DNA of 64,000 nt from Chryseobacterium aquifrigidense (GCF_006716485.1 NZ_VFPD01000001.1:458760-522759), one strand, 5' to 3'; positions 53,816-63,546 are shown, counted from the stretch's first letter. Program-made: numbers and translations. The notes: a model not told the origin generated them from the letters alone.

Positions 53816-55618
53816 ATGATGACACGTAAAATTTTTTTTCCGGTATTGCTGATGCTGGCCATACTGGTACCTTCTTTAATTCATTTATCTGCACATGGAT
53901 ATGTAATGAGCCCAGCCTCAAGAGGATATCAGGGAAGTCTGGATAAGGCTACACTTGGCTATTCTGTGGCGTTTGGAAAATATGGTTCTGTAATTAATGA
54001 ACCGGGCTCTTTGGAAGCTCCAAAAGGCTTTCCTGCATTAGGCCCGGCAGACGGAAAGATTGCCTCCGCTAATGGAAGTATAGGAGGAGACACTACACTG
54101 GATCTTCAGACTGCCGATAGGTGGAAGAAAACCAATATTACCACGGGTGTGAATGCATTTATCTGGAAATATTCGGCGTATCATGCGACAGCAAAATGGC
54201 ATTATTATATGACAAAGCAGGGCTGGAATCCCAATCAGCCGCTTTCCCGTCAGGATCTGGAGCTTATTGGTACAGTTGCTCATAACGGAACACCGCCACA
54301 GGATAATGTTTCTCACCAGATTACGATTCCTGCTAACCGTACCGGCTACCATATTATTTTAGCAGTCTGGGATGTAGCAGATACTACTAATGCATTCTAT
54401 AATGTCATTGATGTCAATGTAACCTCGGGAACAGGAGTTTCTGCACCTGCCACTCCTACAGGATTAGCACAGGTAGGAGTAACAAGTTCTTCGGCTAAAA
54501 TAAGCTGGAATCTACAATCTGATGCTGTATCCTATACTATTTTCCGCAACGGGCAGAATATTCAGCAGGTAAGTACAGCTACATTTCAGGATACTGGGTT
54601 AACAGCTAATACGGTTTATACATATGAAATACAGGCAAGAGGCTCTTCGGGGCTTACTTCAGGCAAGAGTCTGCCACTCAATGTAAAGACAAACAGCGAA
54701 GGAACTCCTGAAAAACCTACGGCGCCCTCCAATCTTCATTCAATGGCAGTAACTGAAAATTCAGTTTCACTTATGTGGATGGCTTCTGCTCACTCACAGG
54801 GAATCAAGAATTACCAGATTTTTGAAAATGGAATCAAAGTAGGAGAGACCACGCAAACAAGCTTTTTACGAACAGGATTAGTCCAAGATACAGAATATCA
54901 GTATACCGTAAAATCTGTTGCGGTGAACGATCAGCTTTCTGATGCCAGTAATGAATTAAAAGTCAGAACAAAAAAAGTGACATCAGGAAATGGACAAACC
55001 TACTGTGGAGCAGAACAGTATAATGCTGCCAATGCATATCCTGCTACCGGAACGAAAGTCTTTTACTCCTGTAAAATATGGAAAAACAAATGGTATGCAA
55101 ATCCGGGAGAATTGCCGGGAACCAACATGGTATGGGAAGAAATAAGCACGTGTACCGAAGGTCCGGGTTGTGAATCAGGCGGTTCGGTTACGTATTGCGG
55201 AGCTCAGGAATATAATCCGGTAAAAACATATCCAACAGCAGGAACGAAGGTTTTCCATGCCTGCAAAATCTGGGAGAATAAATGGTATGCGAATCCGGGA
55301 GAAACACCAGGAAGCAATACAGTTTGGAAAATTGTAAGTGACTGTAATGAAGGGCAGAACTGTAAAACATCAGCTCTTATCAACAAGGAGAATAACCTCT
55401 CTGTGATTGTATCTGCGCATATGATGAATTTTGCACCGGAAAGCCATTATGATAAAATAAGCAGAGCAGACGTGATTACCCCTCAGGGAGTTCAGATCAT
55501 TACTTTCATGAACCCAGGAAAAGACAATATGAATATCAGCCGACTTCAGCCTGGAATCTATTTTGTAAAGATCCAGTATAAAGATGGAAAAAGTATTACT
55601 AAAACCATCAGAAAATAA
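53816..55618 (+). CDS. AA10 lytic polysaccharide monooxygenase with FnIII, chitin-binding modules and T9SS sorting signal
   Basis: A 600-residue secreted, copper-dependent oxidase that cleaves crystalline chitin. The signal peptide ends at Ala26, exposing His27 (HGYVMSPASRGYQG), first arm of the histidine brace; the second His is His123 (WKYSAYHATAKWHYYMTK), with an axial Phe194 in NAFYNVIDVNV. Two FnIII domains follow (about 210-295 and 303-393), then two CBM5/12-like modules (YCGAEQYN...WYANPGELPG and YCGAQEYN...WYANPGETPG). The C terminus (about 525-600, NISRLQPGIYFVKIQYKDGK) is a type A T9SS sorting domain. Chitin is inferred from the CBMs. Confidence 0.93.
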   Translation: MMTRKIFFPVLLMLAILVPSLIHLSAHGYVMSPASRGYQGSLDKATLGYSVAFGKYGSVINEPGSLEAPKGFPALGPADGKIASANGSIGGDTTLDLQTADRWKKTNITTGVNAFIWKYSAYHATAKWHYYMTKQGWNPNQPLSRQDLELIGTVAHNGTPPQDNVSHQITIPANRTGYHIILAVWDVADTTNAFYNVIDVNVTSGTGVSAPATPTGLAQVGVTSSSAKISWNLQSDAVSYTIFRNGQNIQQVSTATFQDTGLTANTVYTYEIQARGSSGLTSGKSLPLNVKTNSEGTPEKPTAPSNLHSMAVTENSVSLMWMASAHSQGIKNYQIFENGIKVGETTQTSFLRTGLVQDTEYQYTVKSVAVNDQLSDASNELKVRTKKVTSGNGQTYCGAEQYNAANAYPATGTKVFYSCKIWKNKWYANPGELPGTNMVWEEISTCTEGPGCESGGSVTYCGAQEYNPVKTYPTAGTKVFHACKIWENKWYANPGETPGSNTVWKIVSDCNEGQNCKTSALINKENNLSVIVSAHMMNFAPESHYDKISRADVITPQGVQIITFMNPGKDNMNISRLQPGIYFVKIQYKDGKSITKTIRK

Positions 55619-55721
55619 AAAGAATAAATAAAGAAATATTTAAGAGCTCTTAACAGGATTATAGCATTATTATTGATTTTAGTACGGTACTGGAAACAGT
55701 ATAAATTGTTGATAATGCAGT

Positions 55722-55754
55722 AAAAATCCGGGCATCGAAGATGCCCGGATTTTT
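55722..55754. terminator. Bidirectional terminator between LPMO and DUF4349 genes
   Basis: 15-bp perfect stem AAAAATCCGGGCATC / GATGCCCGGATTTTT with loop GAA. Confidence 0.93.
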
Positions 55755-55765
55755 AATAATTAATT

Positions 55766-56653
55766 CTAATCCTTCTTCTTTGATTTCCATTTTCGCCAGA
55801 TAAAAACAATGACAGGAATGATCAAAAAGAATGGCCACAGAGAAATGATTCCCAGAAGAAAGCTTATAAAACTGTTCCAGCCTTCCGTTACCGAATCTGC
55901 AAAACGGCTTCCAAAACCTATTTTTGAGGTGGCTGAACTTCTCACTTTCTCCTTATATAAATTCAAATTCAGAGTACTGTAATTCACCCGGTCATCAATA
56001 AAACGAAGTCTGCCTTCTGCCACATCGATTTCATCTTCCAGTTCACGGATATTTTCCTGAATTTCCAGCATATCTTTTGTGGTAGCAGCACTTTTAAGCA
56101 TATCACGGTATTTTTCAAGATATATTTTTTTGTTGGCAAGCTTTATGGCGATATCAGTATATTCTTCTGTAACGTCATTCGATGAAATGTTTTTAGATAA
56201 AACGGTTCCTACACCCTCTGAAAAGGAATTGATCAGTGCATCAAAATTTTTATGAGGTACCCGGATAATCAGGGTAAGGTTATCATCCATATCTGTATTT
56301 TGAAACTCTTCTTTCTGGATATAAGCATTGTTTTTCTTGATGATCTCATCAACCTGGTTCTGCGTTTTTTTAATATCACCCACCTGAATCTTCATCTCTC
56401 CGTTTTTGATGATTTTTTTGGAGATTGTATCTGTTTTCTTTGAGGGGTAAACATCTTTGTTGGTCCCATTTTCATCAGAAACTACCTTTTCAGAGATAGA
56501 AAGTGGTGGAGGTGGAGGCGCCGCTGCGGGAGAAGGTGCTCTATCTTCAGTTAGAACTTCTGTCAGGTCGGCTTTCAATTCCTGTTTTTCACCACCTGAT
56601 TTGCTGCAATTGATCAGAATAAGACCTGATAATAGAAAAATAATTTGTTTCAT
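55766..56653 (-). CDS. DUF4349 lipoprotein
   Basis: A 295-residue envelope protein. Lipobox LINC at Cys16 (MKQIIFLLSGLILINCSKSG), then a Pro-rich linker (SPAAAPPPPPLS), the DUF4349 domain (KIIKNGEMKIQVGDIKKTQN, DNLTLIIRVPHKNFDALINS, VTEEYTDIAIKLANKKIYLE), a coiled coil (MLEIQENIRELEDEIDVAEG) and a C-terminal TM helix followed by KWKSKKKD. Having both a lipid anchor and a TM helix is usual for the family. Role unknown. Confidence 0.87.
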   Translation of the reverse strand: MKQIIFLLSGLILINCSKSGGEKQELKADLTEVLTEDRAPSPAAAPPPPPLSISEKVVSDENGTNKDVYPSKKTDTISKKIIKNGEMKIQVGDIKKTQNQVDEIIKKNNAYIQKEEFQNTDMDDNLTLIIRVPHKNFDALINSFSEGVGTVLSKNISSNDVTEEYTDIAIKLANKKIYLEKYRDMLKSAATTKDMLEIQENIRELEDEIDVAEGRLRFIDDRVNYSTLNLNLYKEKVRSSATSKIGFGSRFADSVTEGWNSFISFLLGIISLWPFFLIIPVIVFIWRKWKSKKKD

Positions 56654-56832
56654 AGGTTAGTTAGTTTTTCATGGGTATGATCAAAAAGTGTGCTCAAAAC
56701 TGATTATTTGTAAGATAAGTGACAATTTAAAATAAAAAGAAGAGGTAATACGCAATCAATAAACAGAAGAAATAACTTCAAAACCAACATGAAAAATTAC
56801 CGGAACTGGTAAATTATTTCTATTTTTAATTC

Positions 56833-57900
56833 ATGAAAAAAAGTCTTTTAGTATTAGCATTCTCTCCATTTCTGATGTATGCCCAGGAAGCTCCGAAACT
56901 TACAGACGAGATGGCCATGAAATTATCCGACAAACCCCTTCACTGTATCAATCAGGAATATCCTAATAAAACTGCCCATATCATTAATAATGCAGGCGAA
57001 GTTCCTTTAACTCCAAAAGATCTTCACCCTACTTTTTATGGATGTTTTGACTGGCATAGCTCTGTTCATGGACACTGGATGCTTACAAGGCTTTTGAAAA
57101 CAAAACCTAATCTGTCTAATGCCAAAGAAATTGAAAAAATTCTGGATGAATCATTTCAGAAAGAGAAACTACAGACTGAGGCAGATTACTTTACAAAATA
57201 TCAGCTGACAGGAACTTTTGAAAGAACCTATGGCTGGGCATGGATTTTAAAGCTGGATGAAGAATTGACCAACTGGGATCATCCGAAAGCCAAAATATGG
57301 CATCAGAATCTGAAACCCCTTACAGATCAGATCCTGAAATCATGGAAAACTTACCTTCCAAAGCAAACTTATCCCAACAGAACCGGAGTTCATCCTAATA
57401 CGGCATTTGCCATGTCTTTTGCCATCGATTGGGCCAGAGCCAATAAAGATAAGGAGTTTGAAAACCAGCTGATAGAAAAGGCAAAATACTTTTTCTTACA
57501 AGAACAGAAAACACCTGCTTATCTGGAGCCGGACGGATCGGATTTCTTTTCGCCAAGTCTTGAAATTGCGGATCTGATGCGAAGAGTGCTTCCTCAAAAG
57601 GATTTTGTACAGTGGCTGAATGCTTTCTATGAAAAAAGAAGTCTGGAAAATGTCGAAAAAATTCCTGTCGTAAGCGATTTAAGCGATTATCAGACCGTTC
57701 ACCTTGTGGGATTATCTTTTTCTAAAGCATGGTGTATGAAAGGAATATCCAATGCACTTCCTGCCAATCATCCGCTAAAGAAAGATTTTAGGAAAACAGC
57801 AGATGTATTTCTGGCTAATGGACTGCCATTGCTTTTTCAGGGGAATTACGGGGGAGATCACTGGCTGGCCAGTTTTGCGGTATATGCGCTGGAAGATTAA
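56833..57900 (+). CDS. Secreted DUF2891 protein
   Basis: A 355-residue protein with a signal peptide (MKKSLLVLAFSPFLMYAQ). The DUF2891 signature is GCFDWHSSVHGHWMLTRLLK (about 73-92), then TFERTYGWAWILKLDEEL and NRTGVHPNTAFAMSFAIDWA. The all-alpha pattern resembles alpha/alpha-barrel glycosidase-type folds, but no activity has been established to my knowledge. Its stop overlaps, in opposite orientation, that of the next gene. Confidence 0.88.
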   Translation: MKKSLLVLAFSPFLMYAQEAPKLTDEMAMKLSDKPLHCINQEYPNKTAHIINNAGEVPLTPKDLHPTFYGCFDWHSSVHGHWMLTRLLKTKPNLSNAKEIEKILDESFQKEKLQTEADYFTKYQLTGTFERTYGWAWILKLDEELTNWDHPKAKIWHQNLKPLTDQILKSWKTYLPKQTYPNRTGVHPNTAFAMSFAIDWARANKDKEFENQLIEKAKYFFLQEQKTPAYLEPDGSDFFSPSLEIADLMRRVLPQKDFVQWLNAFYEKRSLENVEKIPVVSDLSDYQTVHLVGLSFSKAWCMKGISNALPANHPLKKDFRKTADVFLANGLPLLFQGNYGGDHWLASFAVYALED

Positions 57901-58370
57901 TATCTGATTCCTGTCTTTTTAAGAACGAAGCCTAAAAGCCATATCGGTCCTATCAGAAGAAACTGCAGGTCTTTGAGGAAAGTAGGCTTTTTTCCTTCAA
58001 TTTTATGTCCTATCAACTGGAAAATCCATGTGATGATAAACACTGAAAGGTAAACGATCCATGATTGCTTTCCGACATGAATATTGGTCAGATAGATGAA
58101 ATGCTCCATCATAAGCATTACTACGACCATCAGAATAGCGATCAGTAAGGACAGTCTTATATAGAACAGCGTGATCAGAATAATCACAATAAGGCTTACA
58201 ATACTGGCACATCCGAAGTAGGAAGCGCAGAAATGAGGGGAAGGAATCAGGGAGGCAAAGCCCAGAATTGTCCAGAAAATAAGAGGTACACAAATCCAGT
58301 GAATGAACTTGTTGGTCGGGTTTCTATGGCTTTTACTGTATTCTGCAAATAATAGATCAACCTTTCTCAT
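57897..58370 (-). CDS. Mpo1-like (DUF962/YGL010w) membrane protein
   Basis: A 157-residue protein with about four TM segments. Family features are FAEYSKSHRNPTNKFIHWIC (His in NKFIHW) and FQLIGHKIEGKKPTFLKD, with conserved His residues. Yeast Mpo1 is an Fe2+-dependent dioxygenase in alpha-oxidation of 2-hydroxy fatty acids from phytosphingosine; the bacterial role is not shown. Its TAA (57897-57899 on the minus strand) overlaps the TAA of the convergent DUF2891 gene. Confidence 0.86.
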   Translation of the reverse strand: MRKVDLLFAEYSKSHRNPTNKFIHWICVPLIFWTILGFASLIPSPHFCASYFGCASIVSLIVIILITLFYIRLSLLIAILMVVVMLMMEHFIYLTNIHVGKQSWIVYLSVFIITWIFQLIGHKIEGKKPTFLKDLQFLLIGPIWLLGFVLKKTGIRY

Positions 58371-58409
58371 GCTGAAGGGAAATTGGATTCCTGCTAAAAT
58401 AATAAAATT

Positions 58410-58440
58410 TTGTAATCACTGGTAAGATTGTGTAAATTTG
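58410..58440 (+). promoter_or_regulatory. Promoter of AraC gene, predicted leaderless
   Basis: TTG (58410-58412), 20-nt spacer, TAAATTTG (58433-58440). The start codon begins at 58445, five bases after the -7 box. Confidence 0.6.
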
Positions 58441-58444
58441 TGCT

Positions 58445-59290
58445 ATGTCTGCCCTGGAAAAATTTGGCGTTGATATTTTTACCGAACATAATATTTTCGA
58501 GCGGATAGCTGTGGGTAAACCATTTCGTCCCGAAAATCCTGCTTTTATTTTTATTAAATCAGGAACTATAAAACTTCGTCAGCACTTCAGTGATCTGGAG
58601 GTTTCTGCCAATATGTTTATGGTAACCGATCCGCAAACCATTTATGAAGTGGTGGGAGTAACCGATGATTTTCAGTCGAGGATGGTTTCTTACAAAAGAG
58701 AATTTATTTCCGCTTTATCACTGAAATTTAACCGTCTGATTACTTACCGCTATTTCAGACAGCAGATGAATAAAGGAGTTCCTTTTCCTGAAGACGAAAT
58801 GGAAGTCGTTTGGAAAAGTGTCAATTTTCTGAAATATATTCTGGATTCTGATACTGAAATGCTTTATAAAAAAGAAATGGTAGAACATCTATTCTCTGTT
58901 TTCTGCTACCAGATGGCGGGCATTATTTCCAAGGAAGACAATAGTTCTATGAATCAGATGTCCCGACAGGAAGAGATTGTATTCGTATTTCTTACTGATA
59001 TTGCGGAATATCATCTTACCGAAAGAACCGTTGAGTTCTATGCCGAGCGACAATCCATTACAACCAGACATCTTTCTTCTGTAGTAAAGACCATCACGGG
59101 AAAATCTGCAAGCCAGATTATTGCCTTAATTGTGATCAACGAGGCGAAAGTACTCCTAAACTCTTCCAATAAACCGGTTTCAGAGATTTCTTCTATCCTC
59201 GGATTCAGCGATCAATACTCGTTTTCTCACTTTTTTAAGAAGCATCTCGAGGTGAGCCCTACACAGTACAGACATCAGTTCGAAAGCTGA
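58445..59290 (+). CDS. AraC family transcriptional regulator
   Basis: A 281-residue regulator. The N-terminal half is a cupin-like sensory domain (FIFIKSGTIKLRQHFSDLEV, EVVGVTDDF). The C-terminal double HTH has YAERQSITTRHLSSVVKTIT, EAKVLLNSSNKPVSEISSIL and GFSDQYSFSHFFKKHLEVSPTQYR (part). It stands 90 nt upstream of the TolC-HlyD-MFS operon and most likely controls it. The effector is unknown. Confidence 0.9.
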   Translation: MSALEKFGVDIFTEHNIFERIAVGKPFRPENPAFIFIKSGTIKLRQHFSDLEVSANMFMVTDPQTIYEVVGVTDDFQSRMVSYKREFISALSLKFNRLITYRYFRQQMNKGVPFPEDEMEVVWKSVNFLKYILDSDTEMLYKKEMVEHLFSVFCYQMAGIISKEDNSSMNQMSRQEEIVFVFLTDIAEYHLTERTVEFYAERQSITTRHLSSVVKTITGKSASQIIALIVINEAKVLLNSSNKPVSEISSILGFSDQYSFSHFFKKHLEVSPTQYRHQFES

Positions 59291-59329
59291 AATCTTACAT
59301 TTGAACATCTTTTTCCAAAAATCAAACAT

Positions 59330-59359
59330 TTGATTGATTTTGTTGCTGCCCTAACTTTG
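59330..59359 (+). promoter_or_regulatory. Consensus promoter of the efflux operon
   Basis: TTG (59330-59332), exact 19-nt spacer, TAACTTTG (59352-59359); 20 nt before ATG 59380. Confidence 0.75.
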
Positions 59360-59379
59360 CATCTGTAAAACAAGGTAAA

Positions 59380-60690
59380 ATGACAAAGAAAATAAAAACA
59401 GCACTATCTGTACTGATAGCAGCTTTTCCTGCGCTGTTTTTTTCACAACAGATCAAGCAGATGACTGCAGGTGAGGTGGCGGAACTCGCTGTTCAGAATC
59501 ACCAGCAGCTCAAAGTTTATGCACAGAATATAGATATTGCAAAGCAGAACACAAATGTGGTTAAGCTTCAGAAACTTCCTACAATTACGGCTTCTACAAG
59601 CCAGTTCTATCTGGGAGACGCAGTGGCAATTGATAAAGACTTTTCGAATTCTACAAACGTTCCTATGCCCCATTACGGAAGCTCATATGCGGTACAGGCT
59701 ACGCAGCTGATCTTCAAAGGAGGATTGGTAAATAAATCGATCGAAATGGCAGGGCTTCGTGAACAGCTTTCTGAACTGGATTTAGAGAAAAACAAACAGG
59801 ACGTGAAATTTTTAGTGATTTCCAACTATCTGGATGTCTATAAAATCATCAACCAGGAAGAAGTATTTCAGAATAACAAAAAACTGGCTCAGGAGCGTCT
59901 GAAAAATATCCAGAAATTCTATCAGCAGGGAATGGTAACCCGAAACGAAGTCATTCGTGGAGAATTGGCCATCAAAAACCTGGATCAGGGGATTCTAACC
60001 CTTACCAACAATAAGAAAATCCTTAATTATAATCTGAATATTGCCTTAGGTTTATCTTCCGACACGGAAATTGTTCCTACAGAAAGTCTGGAAAATAAAG
60101 AATCCGGAATAGGGATGGATTATTACACAGATCTTGCCCACCAAAGCAATCCATTACTGAAATCTGCTCAAAAAAATATTGCTGTTGCAGATAAAAATAT
60201 TGAAATTATCAAAACAGACAATTCACCTACGGTAGCAGGATTTGGCGGATATACGCTGCAAAGACCTATTACAACGAGAAATCCTGTTTTGGATATGTAC
60301 TCAGGAGGCTGGCAGACAGGGGTTTCTTTGAGCTACAATATTGATACGCTTTATAAAACAAAAGAAAAGGTAAAATTAGGGGAACTGCAAAAGAACCAGG
60401 CAAATGAGGCCATGACTCTGGTTCAGCAGAATGTAGATATGGGAGTGAATGCAGCCTATACCAAATATCAGGAAGCGATTCAGCAGGCAGATATTCTGAA
60501 TGATTCCAAAAGACTGGCAGAAGAAAACTACAAGATTACAGAAGCCAAATATCTGAATCAGTTGGCCGTGCAGGCAGAAATGATTGATGCACAGAACCAG
60601 AAGCTACAGGCAGAACTTGATTATGCCAACGCAGAAATCAACGTTTTGTATCAGTATTACAACCTTTTGAAATCTACAGGAACACTTTAA
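59380..60690 (+). CDS. TolC family outer-membrane efflux protein
   Basis: A 436-residue OM channel with a signal peptide (SVLIAAFPALFFSQQ). Two OEP repeats show the alpha-hairpin pattern (AVQNHQQLKVYAQNIDIAKQ, RNEVIRGELAIKNLDQGILT, and later SNPLLKSAQKNIAVADKNIE, QQADILNDSKRLAEENYKIT). It forms the exit duct of a tripartite pump with the next two genes (22- and ~100-nt gaps), under its own consensus promoter. Confidence 0.92.
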   Translation: MTKKIKTALSVLIAAFPALFFSQQIKQMTAGEVAELAVQNHQQLKVYAQNIDIAKQNTNVVKLQKLPTITASTSQFYLGDAVAIDKDFSNSTNVPMPHYGSSYAVQATQLIFKGGLVNKSIEMAGLREQLSELDLEKNKQDVKFLVISNYLDVYKIINQEEVFQNNKKLAQERLKNIQKFYQQGMVTRNEVIRGELAIKNLDQGILTLTNNKKILNYNLNIALGLSSDTEIVPTESLENKESGIGMDYYTDLAHQSNPLLKSAQKNIAVADKNIEIIKTDNSPTVAGFGGYTLQRPITTRNPVLDMYSGGWQTGVSLSYNIDTLYKTKEKVKLGELQKNQANEAMTLVQQNVDMGVNAAYTKYQEAIQQADILNDSKRLAEENYKITEAKYLNQLAVQAEMIDAQNQKLQAELDYANAEINVLYQYYNLLKSTGTL

Positions 60691-60712
60691 TTTTTAAAAC
60701 TGAAAATCAACA

Positions 60713-61831
60713 ATGGAAAACAAGGGACAAACCACTCAAAATACAACACCAACTCCGGCAGCATCTGCTGCTGAGAATAAAAAAAAGAAAAATAAAACCA
60801 ATAAAATAAGAGCTATTATTTCCAATATCATCGTCTTTCTGGTGATCGGTTTCGGATTATTCTGGTTAATACGGGAATATTTCCATATCGGAAGCAAAAC
60901 CTATACAGAAGCGGCACAGGTAGAGGAATTTATTAATCCTATCAACACGAGAGTTTCTGCTTACATCAAAGAAATTAAATTCATAGAACATCAGCGTGTA
61001 AAAAAAGGAGATACTTTGGTCATTCTTGATGAACGCGAAATTCTTACGCAGCTGGGACAGGCCGAAGCCGCTTATCAAAATGCAATGGCTCAAAAAACGG
61101 CAACAAGTTCTTCCGTGAACACCGTTTCCAACAATATCAATGTGATGCAGTCCAATATTGCAGGAGCAAAAGCTAGATTATGGAATGCCGAACAGAATTT
61201 AAACCGATATAAAAACCTTCTGGCTGCCGAAGCTGTTACCAGACAACAGTACGATCAGGTGAAGACGGAATATGATGCTCAAAAGGCTGCTTATGAAACC
61301 TTAGTCAATCAAAAGCAATCTGCAAACCTTTCAACAACTGAAGTAAAAAGCAGATTAGGAATTAATGATGCTGAAATTAAAAGAACAAAATCTGCTCTGG
61401 ATATGGCAAGGATCAATCTTTCATATACTGTTATCACAGCGCCTTATGATGGAGTAATGGGAAGAAGAACCATTTCTGAAGGACAGTTGATCCAGCCGGG
61501 ACAACAGGTTGCAACGATTGTTCTTAATGGTCAGAAGTGGGTAACTGCCAACTTCCTGGAAAGCCAGATGCCGAATATTAAAGTAGGAGAAAAAATTTCT
61601 ATGACAGCTGATGCTTTGGGAGGAAAGAAATTTGAAGGAGTGGTAACAGCAGTTTCTGCAGCTACCGGATCAAGATATTCAAGCGTACCAACAGATAATT
61701 CTACCGGAAACTTTATTAAGGTACAGCAGAGAATCCCTGTAAGAATTGAGTTTACAGCTTCCAATAAAAAAGAAGACCTGGATCAGCTGAGCGCCGGAAT
61801 GAATATGAATGTGAATATTAATAAAGACTAA
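60713..61831 (+). CDS. HlyD/EmrA family membrane fusion protein
   Basis: A 372-residue periplasmic adaptor. A Lys/Asn-rich cytoplasmic N terminus precedes one TM helix (IISNIIVFLVIGFGLFWLI), then biotinyl-lipoyl halves (VSAYIKEIKFIEHQRVKKGD, VITAPYDGVMGRRTISEGQL), a coiled-coil hairpin between about 120 and 230, and a beta-barrel with GEKISMTADALGGKKFEGVV. It links the MFS pump to the TolC-like channel, as in EmrAB-TolC. The substrate is unknown. Confidence 0.92.
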   Translation: MENKGQTTQNTTPTPAASAAENKKKKNKTNKIRAIISNIIVFLVIGFGLFWLIREYFHIGSKTYTEAAQVEEFINPINTRVSAYIKEIKFIEHQRVKKGDTLVILDEREILTQLGQAEAAYQNAMAQKTATSSSVNTVSNNINVMQSNIAGAKARLWNAEQNLNRYKNLLAAEAVTRQQYDQVKTEYDAQKAAYETLVNQKQSANLSTTEVKSRLGINDAEIKRTKSALDMARINLSYTVITAPYDGVMGRRTISEGQLIQPGQQVATIVLNGQKWVTANFLESQMPNIKVGEKISMTADALGGKKFEGVVTAVSAATGSRYSSVPTDNSTGNFIKVQQRIPVRIEFTASNKKEDLDQLSAGMNMNVNINKD

Positions 61832-61930
61832 AAGATGGAAGATATCAGATTCCGGACGTATGCTGCGGAAGTTAAGGATGATAATGAAAATCTGTTATCT
61901 GATATCTGAAATCTATTACTTAAACAAATC

Positions 61931-63523
61931 ATGTACAACAAAGGATTATATAGCGATTGGGTACCGAAACCCGTACAGCTGCTGCTGATAGTATTACTTC
62001 TTGCTGTGGTAATGCCCATTGGTGGGGTATATACGGGAAATATCAGTTCTCTGGTAAGCGGTACCGGCGCCATGACAGAATATTTTATGTGGGCCAATTA
62101 CGCCACCACCATTGGGATGGGAGCCTGCATGCCTGTTGTCCTCAGAATCAAAATGAGATTCAAAGTAAGGGATAAACTGGTTTTATTGCTGGTGCTTTTA
62201 GGATTACTCAGCTACGTAAACGGAACTACTTTGCAGCCAATGATCTTCATTTTTACTTCTCTGCTGATTGGTTTTATGAAGATGATGGTAACCATAGAAT
62301 TGTTCCTGCCACTAATGGTTATGATTGGTAACCGTGGTATGTTTTACGGAGCTTTCTATACCTTCGTTCTTGTAATGAACCAGGTGGCTACCTATTATGC
62401 CGCTGAGTTTGCCCTTCTTTACAACTGGCAGCAATTTTATATTTTCACAGCAGTTTTATGCTTTATTTTAGCTTTAATACACTGGATTTTTATGCATAAT
62501 AAATATTTTGCACTAAAAGTTCCTCTGCATTATATTGACTGGCTGAGTATTTTACTTTTCATTTCTACGTTCATGTTTTCGGCCTATGTGTATTCATTCG
62601 GAAGACAGCAGGACTGGTTCAATTCGAAGAATATTATCTATGCAAGCATTACAGCTTTTGTAAGTTTTGCACTGCTTTCGATCCGTCAGCTGACGTTAAA
62701 ACGACCGTATCTTTCGTTCAGAATTTTTACAAAAAATAATGTACAGCACGGTTTATTCATGCTTTTCTGGCTGGGAATGTTTCTGGGAACTGCTTCTATT
62801 CAGAACACTTTTGCGGTTGGTGTATTGGGATATGATCAATTGACCAATACCCGACTGAGTTTACTCATGATTCCCGGAATTATCTTAGCAGGAGTCATAG
62901 CTATTTTTTGGTTTAAAAAAGAAAAACCATTGAAAATGTATATATTTTCAGGTTTTGCCGCCATGGTAGGATATGCCATAATTATGTACTTTTCTATGGT
63001 ACTGGAGTTCAGTTATGACAACTGGTATCTGCCTATGTTTTTAAAGGGGTACGGAATGTGTTCACTGTTTATCTCCGTATGGTTTTATACCCTGGATAAG
63101 CTTGAAATGGATGAAATGCTGGCGGCCATCGGACTTGTATTGGTTTGGAGAACTTTCCTTGCCGTAGGAATTTTTTCAACACTCTATGCATGGTTTCAGT
63201 ACCGTTTTCAAGTGATGGCTATAGGAGATCTTGCCGTTTATATGGACGGAATGACGTTTACTCCCCAGAATGTGGCTTCTAATATGAAAGCCATTCAGCT
63301 TAATGCCATTATTATAGGCACCAAAAAGATTTTCGGATATATTATTTTAGTCGGGTTTGGAGTATTGATTTATGTTGCTACTCACCATTTTGGAGCAAAA
63401 CGATTCCAATATTTCAGATTTATAAGAGTTTTGGGAGGTAAATCTGTTATCGCAAGGAGAAGACTTCGTGAAAGAAGAAAATTATTAGAAGAAATAAAAG
63501 ATGCTGCAGGACCTGCAGTATAA
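61931..63523 (+). CDS. MFS efflux transporter (14-TM, EmrB/DHA2-like)
   Basis: A 530-residue inner-membrane transporter with about 14 TM segments. It starts MYNKGLYSDWVPKPVQLLLI, unlike typical EmrB, and ends in an Arg-rich tail (VIARRRLRERRKLLEEIKD). Motif A is poorly conserved, with VLRIKMRFKVRDKLVLL in its place. The context (TolC, HlyD) makes it the energising pump of a tripartite exporter. The family call is from TM pattern and context more than from motifs. Confidence 0.82.
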   Translation: MYNKGLYSDWVPKPVQLLLIVLLLAVVMPIGGVYTGNISSLVSGTGAMTEYFMWANYATTIGMGACMPVVLRIKMRFKVRDKLVLLLVLLGLLSYVNGTTLQPMIFIFTSLLIGFMKMMVTIELFLPLMVMIGNRGMFYGAFYTFVLVMNQVATYYAAEFALLYNWQQFYIFTAVLCFILALIHWIFMHNKYFALKVPLHYIDWLSILLFISTFMFSAYVYSFGRQQDWFNSKNIIYASITAFVSFALLSIRQLTLKRPYLSFRIFTKNNVQHGLFMLFWLGMFLGTASIQNTFAVGVLGYDQLTNTRLSLLMIPGIILAGVIAIFWFKKEKPLKMYIFSGFAAMVGYAIIMYFSMVLEFSYDNWYLPMFLKGYGMCSLFISVWFYTLDKLEMDEMLAAIGLVLVWRTFLAVGIFSTLYAWFQYRFQVMAIGDLAVYMDGMTFTPQNVASNMKAIQLNAIIIGTKKIFGYIILVGFGVLIYVATHHFGAKRFQYFRFIRVLGGKSVIARRRLRERRKLLEEIKDAAGPAV

Positions 63524-63546
63524 AAGATACCTTGTTTTTCACTAGT

